Positions 61,765-64,000 of a stretch of 64,000 nucleotides of DNA are shown here, one piece after another. The notes under the pieces were generated by a model. The model worked only from the letters and a program-made list of their open reading frames with translations, ran no database searches and was not told the DNA's origin. Position 1 is the stretch's first letter. Each line of letters starts with the position of its first letter. Location of the stretch: contig CASHTG010000016.1 in the NCBI GenBank assembly GCA_949357655.1, forward strand, positions 1,240,001-1,304,000, given 5' to 3'. The DNA comes from Parascedosporium putredinis (taxonomy: Eukaryota; Ascomycota; Sordariomycetes; Microascales; Microascaceae). Position numbers and translations under genes: made by a program.

Positions 61765-63980
61765 TCATGGCCCGCCCTCTTGCCCGCTGTTGTCCCCCAT
61801 GCTAGATCCGTCAAAAATATTCATCACCGGAAGGTACTCCAGCCAAGACGGCATCATCTCATTCTGCAGGCCCAGGGAGTTGATGTCAATGTCCTGGCTA
61901 TTAAAGGTGATGACGTTAGGAACGTGGCTGTTGTTACTCGGCATGTACTGCATATTGCCGCCATGGTACCCATGGACGGGGCCTTGGTTTCCATACGGCA
62001 CCCCGCCTCCGCTCATATTCCCAGGGACGCTTCCAGGGTTCCTGACGATAGGTGCCGTTGCTGGTGCTGGTGCTGGTGTTGGTGGCGACGGTTCTGCAGT
62101 TGATGCTGATGCTGCTCCGTCATGTTGGCAATGGGTGAGCTATTCTGTAGTGCAGATGGGTCATACACTGAGGAATGGGAAGATGGTGTATATGTCTGGT
62201 GCGCCATCACACCACCGAGGACATTCATCTTGGGCGTTTGATCCACCGATGGCGGCGGCGTGGTTATGTCGTCCGGAGGCAAGTGTCGGCCCTCGAAATG
62301 GCGCATTCCCTTTGTGGGCGTTTTCAGAATGGGGACTGCTGGTGCCGAGAGTTTTCTTCGCGGTTTCCCCGGGTGTGGAGATTGGCGTATCGCCGATGTC
62401 GTTGGCTGCGGATATGGTGGCGGGAACATGGCTGGTGTCTGCGGCACGCTTTGACGAATGGGATCGTACACCATGCTCCCGGGAGGCGTATCGGCCGAGT
62501 TCACTCCACTAGCTGCCTGGCTTTGCTGCATCTTGGAAGATTGGCGTGGAGGGTTCTGGTACATGAAGGTGAGATTGGAGTTGTGAGAGTTGCTGGTGCC
62601 TGCAAGTGACCACGCAAATGGTGGCGCGTTTGGTGATACCGGGGTTCCGAGTGTCGGAAACCGGTTCACAGAGCCTCTGCGCATGATTTTGGTGCTCTCA
62701 TATTCTTCCGAGGTGTACGTCTCAACATCCCAGATGCCCTCAGATTTCTGATCCAACGCTGTGAGGATGTACTTCACCCCACCCCAGTATGTATGGAGCT
62801 GTGTTAAAGAATTGTAGCAGCGCTGGTAGTTTTTGTTGGCCGCAGATGCCAGGAGTGAATGCTTGTTTGAGGTGTTGGAGCCTTCTTGGTTCTCCTGCGA
62901 AACCTCGATTGCGGATACATTGACGCCCTGCAAGTCTGGAAAGTGGCTAACATCTGAGGTTTCTGTCTGAGATGCGCGAGCGACAGAATCCATAAGAAAC
63001 GCACAGGCTGCTATATACATTGGCTGCGATGTGAAAGGGTTCCCTATGAAGCTTCTGGGATCAATGAGCTCTGCAAAAGACAGGATATCGGCAATCGTCT
63101 TGGCGCTCGAGAGGGACAACTCTCGGCTGTTGGGGAGAAGCTGGTGGGTGCGGCTGAGCCCGCCAAATGGAGCGAGCAGTGTAGGTTGGTGGAGGATGAT
63201 GATCAGAGCATGGAACCAAAAGTGCAAGAGAATGAACGTTGTGCCCTGGCCTGTGTTGACATATGTCCTGAAGTTTCCGGCGTTGAACTCGAGTCGCTGG
63301 TCTAGGGCCTGATGCTGTTTTGTGAGCTCTGTCTCCATTTCGGCCAGTTTCTTCCACTTGTCACTTGACATATCATTCGCGTTGCGCACATTGTTCAGGA
63401 CGTCGGATACACGTCCGTAGAGGTGAATAATGCGCACAAAATGAGGGTACGGATCGGGCCAATCGCTCGTCGCATCTATGAGGGGCGTAGGAAGAGAGAG
63501 CTCAAAGTCGTCATCTTTAAACGTCACTGGCCTTCCCGTGCCCGAGGATATCACCCTGTCGAGGGTAAAAACCGCCCAGAACGTGTCTATTCGCTCCTGT
63601 TCCACCTCTTGCTGCTCAGTCGGACTGAGGTCGCCGAGTGATGAGCCGCCCGCCGTCTCCGGCTCAGGGCCAGCCTCTTCCTCGGTAGCCGTGCCCGCGC
63701 CGCGGTTCCAGTTTCGAGCATACCAAGGATCCTTTTCACCCTGGTATTTCACCCCCACAACCTTTTGAAGACCTAAATCGACCGCCATCCGGATGGCAAG
63801 GCCGAGATACATCCACAAAGCGCTATGCTGATTCACTCCAAACCCTTCGTATGCCATCAGCAAGTAGGCCTGGACCGCCGCCACGCTCGGGCAAGGAAAC
63901 GTTTCTACCGTCGCGGCCTTGGCTCTTTGGGCATAAAAACTTCCAAAATCCGACCGATCCAGGACACCATTGTTCTTGCC
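61765..63980 (-). CDS. Fungal-specific transcription factor (Fungal_trans domain), 5' part outside the window, frame-broken near 3' end
   Basis: The C-terminal two-thirds of a probable Zn2Cys6 regulator. The exon begins at 63980 after an acceptor (TTTTTACACAG), and the DNA-binding N-terminus lies beyond 64000. The Fungal_trans region is clear: VQAYLLMAYEGFGVNQHSA, MYLGLAIRMAVDLGLQKVVG, ERIDTFWAVFTLDRVISSGTG with RPVTFKDDDFEL, and WFHALIIILHQPTLLAPFGG. Later comes NPFTSQPMYIAACAFLMDSV, then a long Pro/Ser/Gln-rich tail. A His/Gln tract near 62115-62060 coincides with a frame change between about 62140 and 62020; the downstream frame reads GNMSGGGVPYGNQGPVHGY and IDINSLGLQNEMMPSWLEYLPVM, ending at 61765. 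Target genes and DNA site are unknown. Confidence 0.87.
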
Positions 63981-64000
63981 CTGTGTAAAAATGGGAGAGT

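Overview
The window is nuclear DNA of a filamentous ascomycete, most probably a Sordariomycete. The evidence is that the genes are monocistronic and sit on both strands. They carry a few short introns (about 80-235 bases) with GTANGT-like donors and CTAAC/CTGAC-like branch sites. The encoded proteins also form a typical fungal set: an ALG2 mannosyltransferase, a Kcs1 inositol-pyrophosphate kinase, a Nud1/Cdc11 septation scaffold, a TBC-domain Rab GAP, MLH3, and a fungal-specific transcription factor. Species was not determined. Family assignments come from motif and sequence recognition only; no search was run.

Layout. 1-7942: no gene seen. 7943-11849 (+): CaMKK/Ssp1-type kinase, with CA microsatellites downstream. 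15484-13768 (-): ALG2. 16581-17385 (+): peroxisomal enoyl-CoA isomerase/hydratase ending in SRL. 21768-18435 (-): TBC-domain Rab GAP. 21769-25491: no gene seen. 30938-25492 (-): Nud1/Cdc11-like leucine-rich-repeat scaffold, which shares a 1.2 kb divergent promoter with a conserved fungal protein of unknown function at 32144-34702 (+). 34703-42647: 7.9 kb with no gene. 42648-47042 (+): Kcs1. 50186-48370 (-): FAD-dependent (DAO-type) oxidoreductase. 52650-54498 (+): nitrilase. 56801-55429 (-): Ser-rich conserved fungal protein. 58000-60841 (+): MLH3. 63980-61765 (-): transcription factor whose 5' part lies beyond the window.

The genes are housekeeping and regulatory loci and do not form an evident pathway or secondary-metabolite cluster. 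Common themes are nutrient and energy signalling (CaMKK, Kcs1), cell-cycle and septation control (Nud1), vesicle traffic (TBC GAP), ER glycosylation (ALG2), peroxisomal lipid metabolism, nitrogen-compound catabolism (oxidoreductase, nitrilase) and meiotic/mismatch repair (MLH3). I found no CRISPR array, transposon, tRNA, rRNA or obviously foreign island.

The most striking property is that almost every gene is broken by single-base frame changes. Where I could place them, nearly all look like one missing base in a short homopolymer, mostly C or G. The protein motifs continue perfectly in the next frame. This looks like base-calling error in the assembly, not gene decay, so most CDS below are given as whole-gene spans with the break positions listed. 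I did not find a convincing new biological system. The most interesting biology is a nitrilase with an internal repeated insertion, and two gene-free 7.9 kb stretches lying directly upstream of two signalling kinases.
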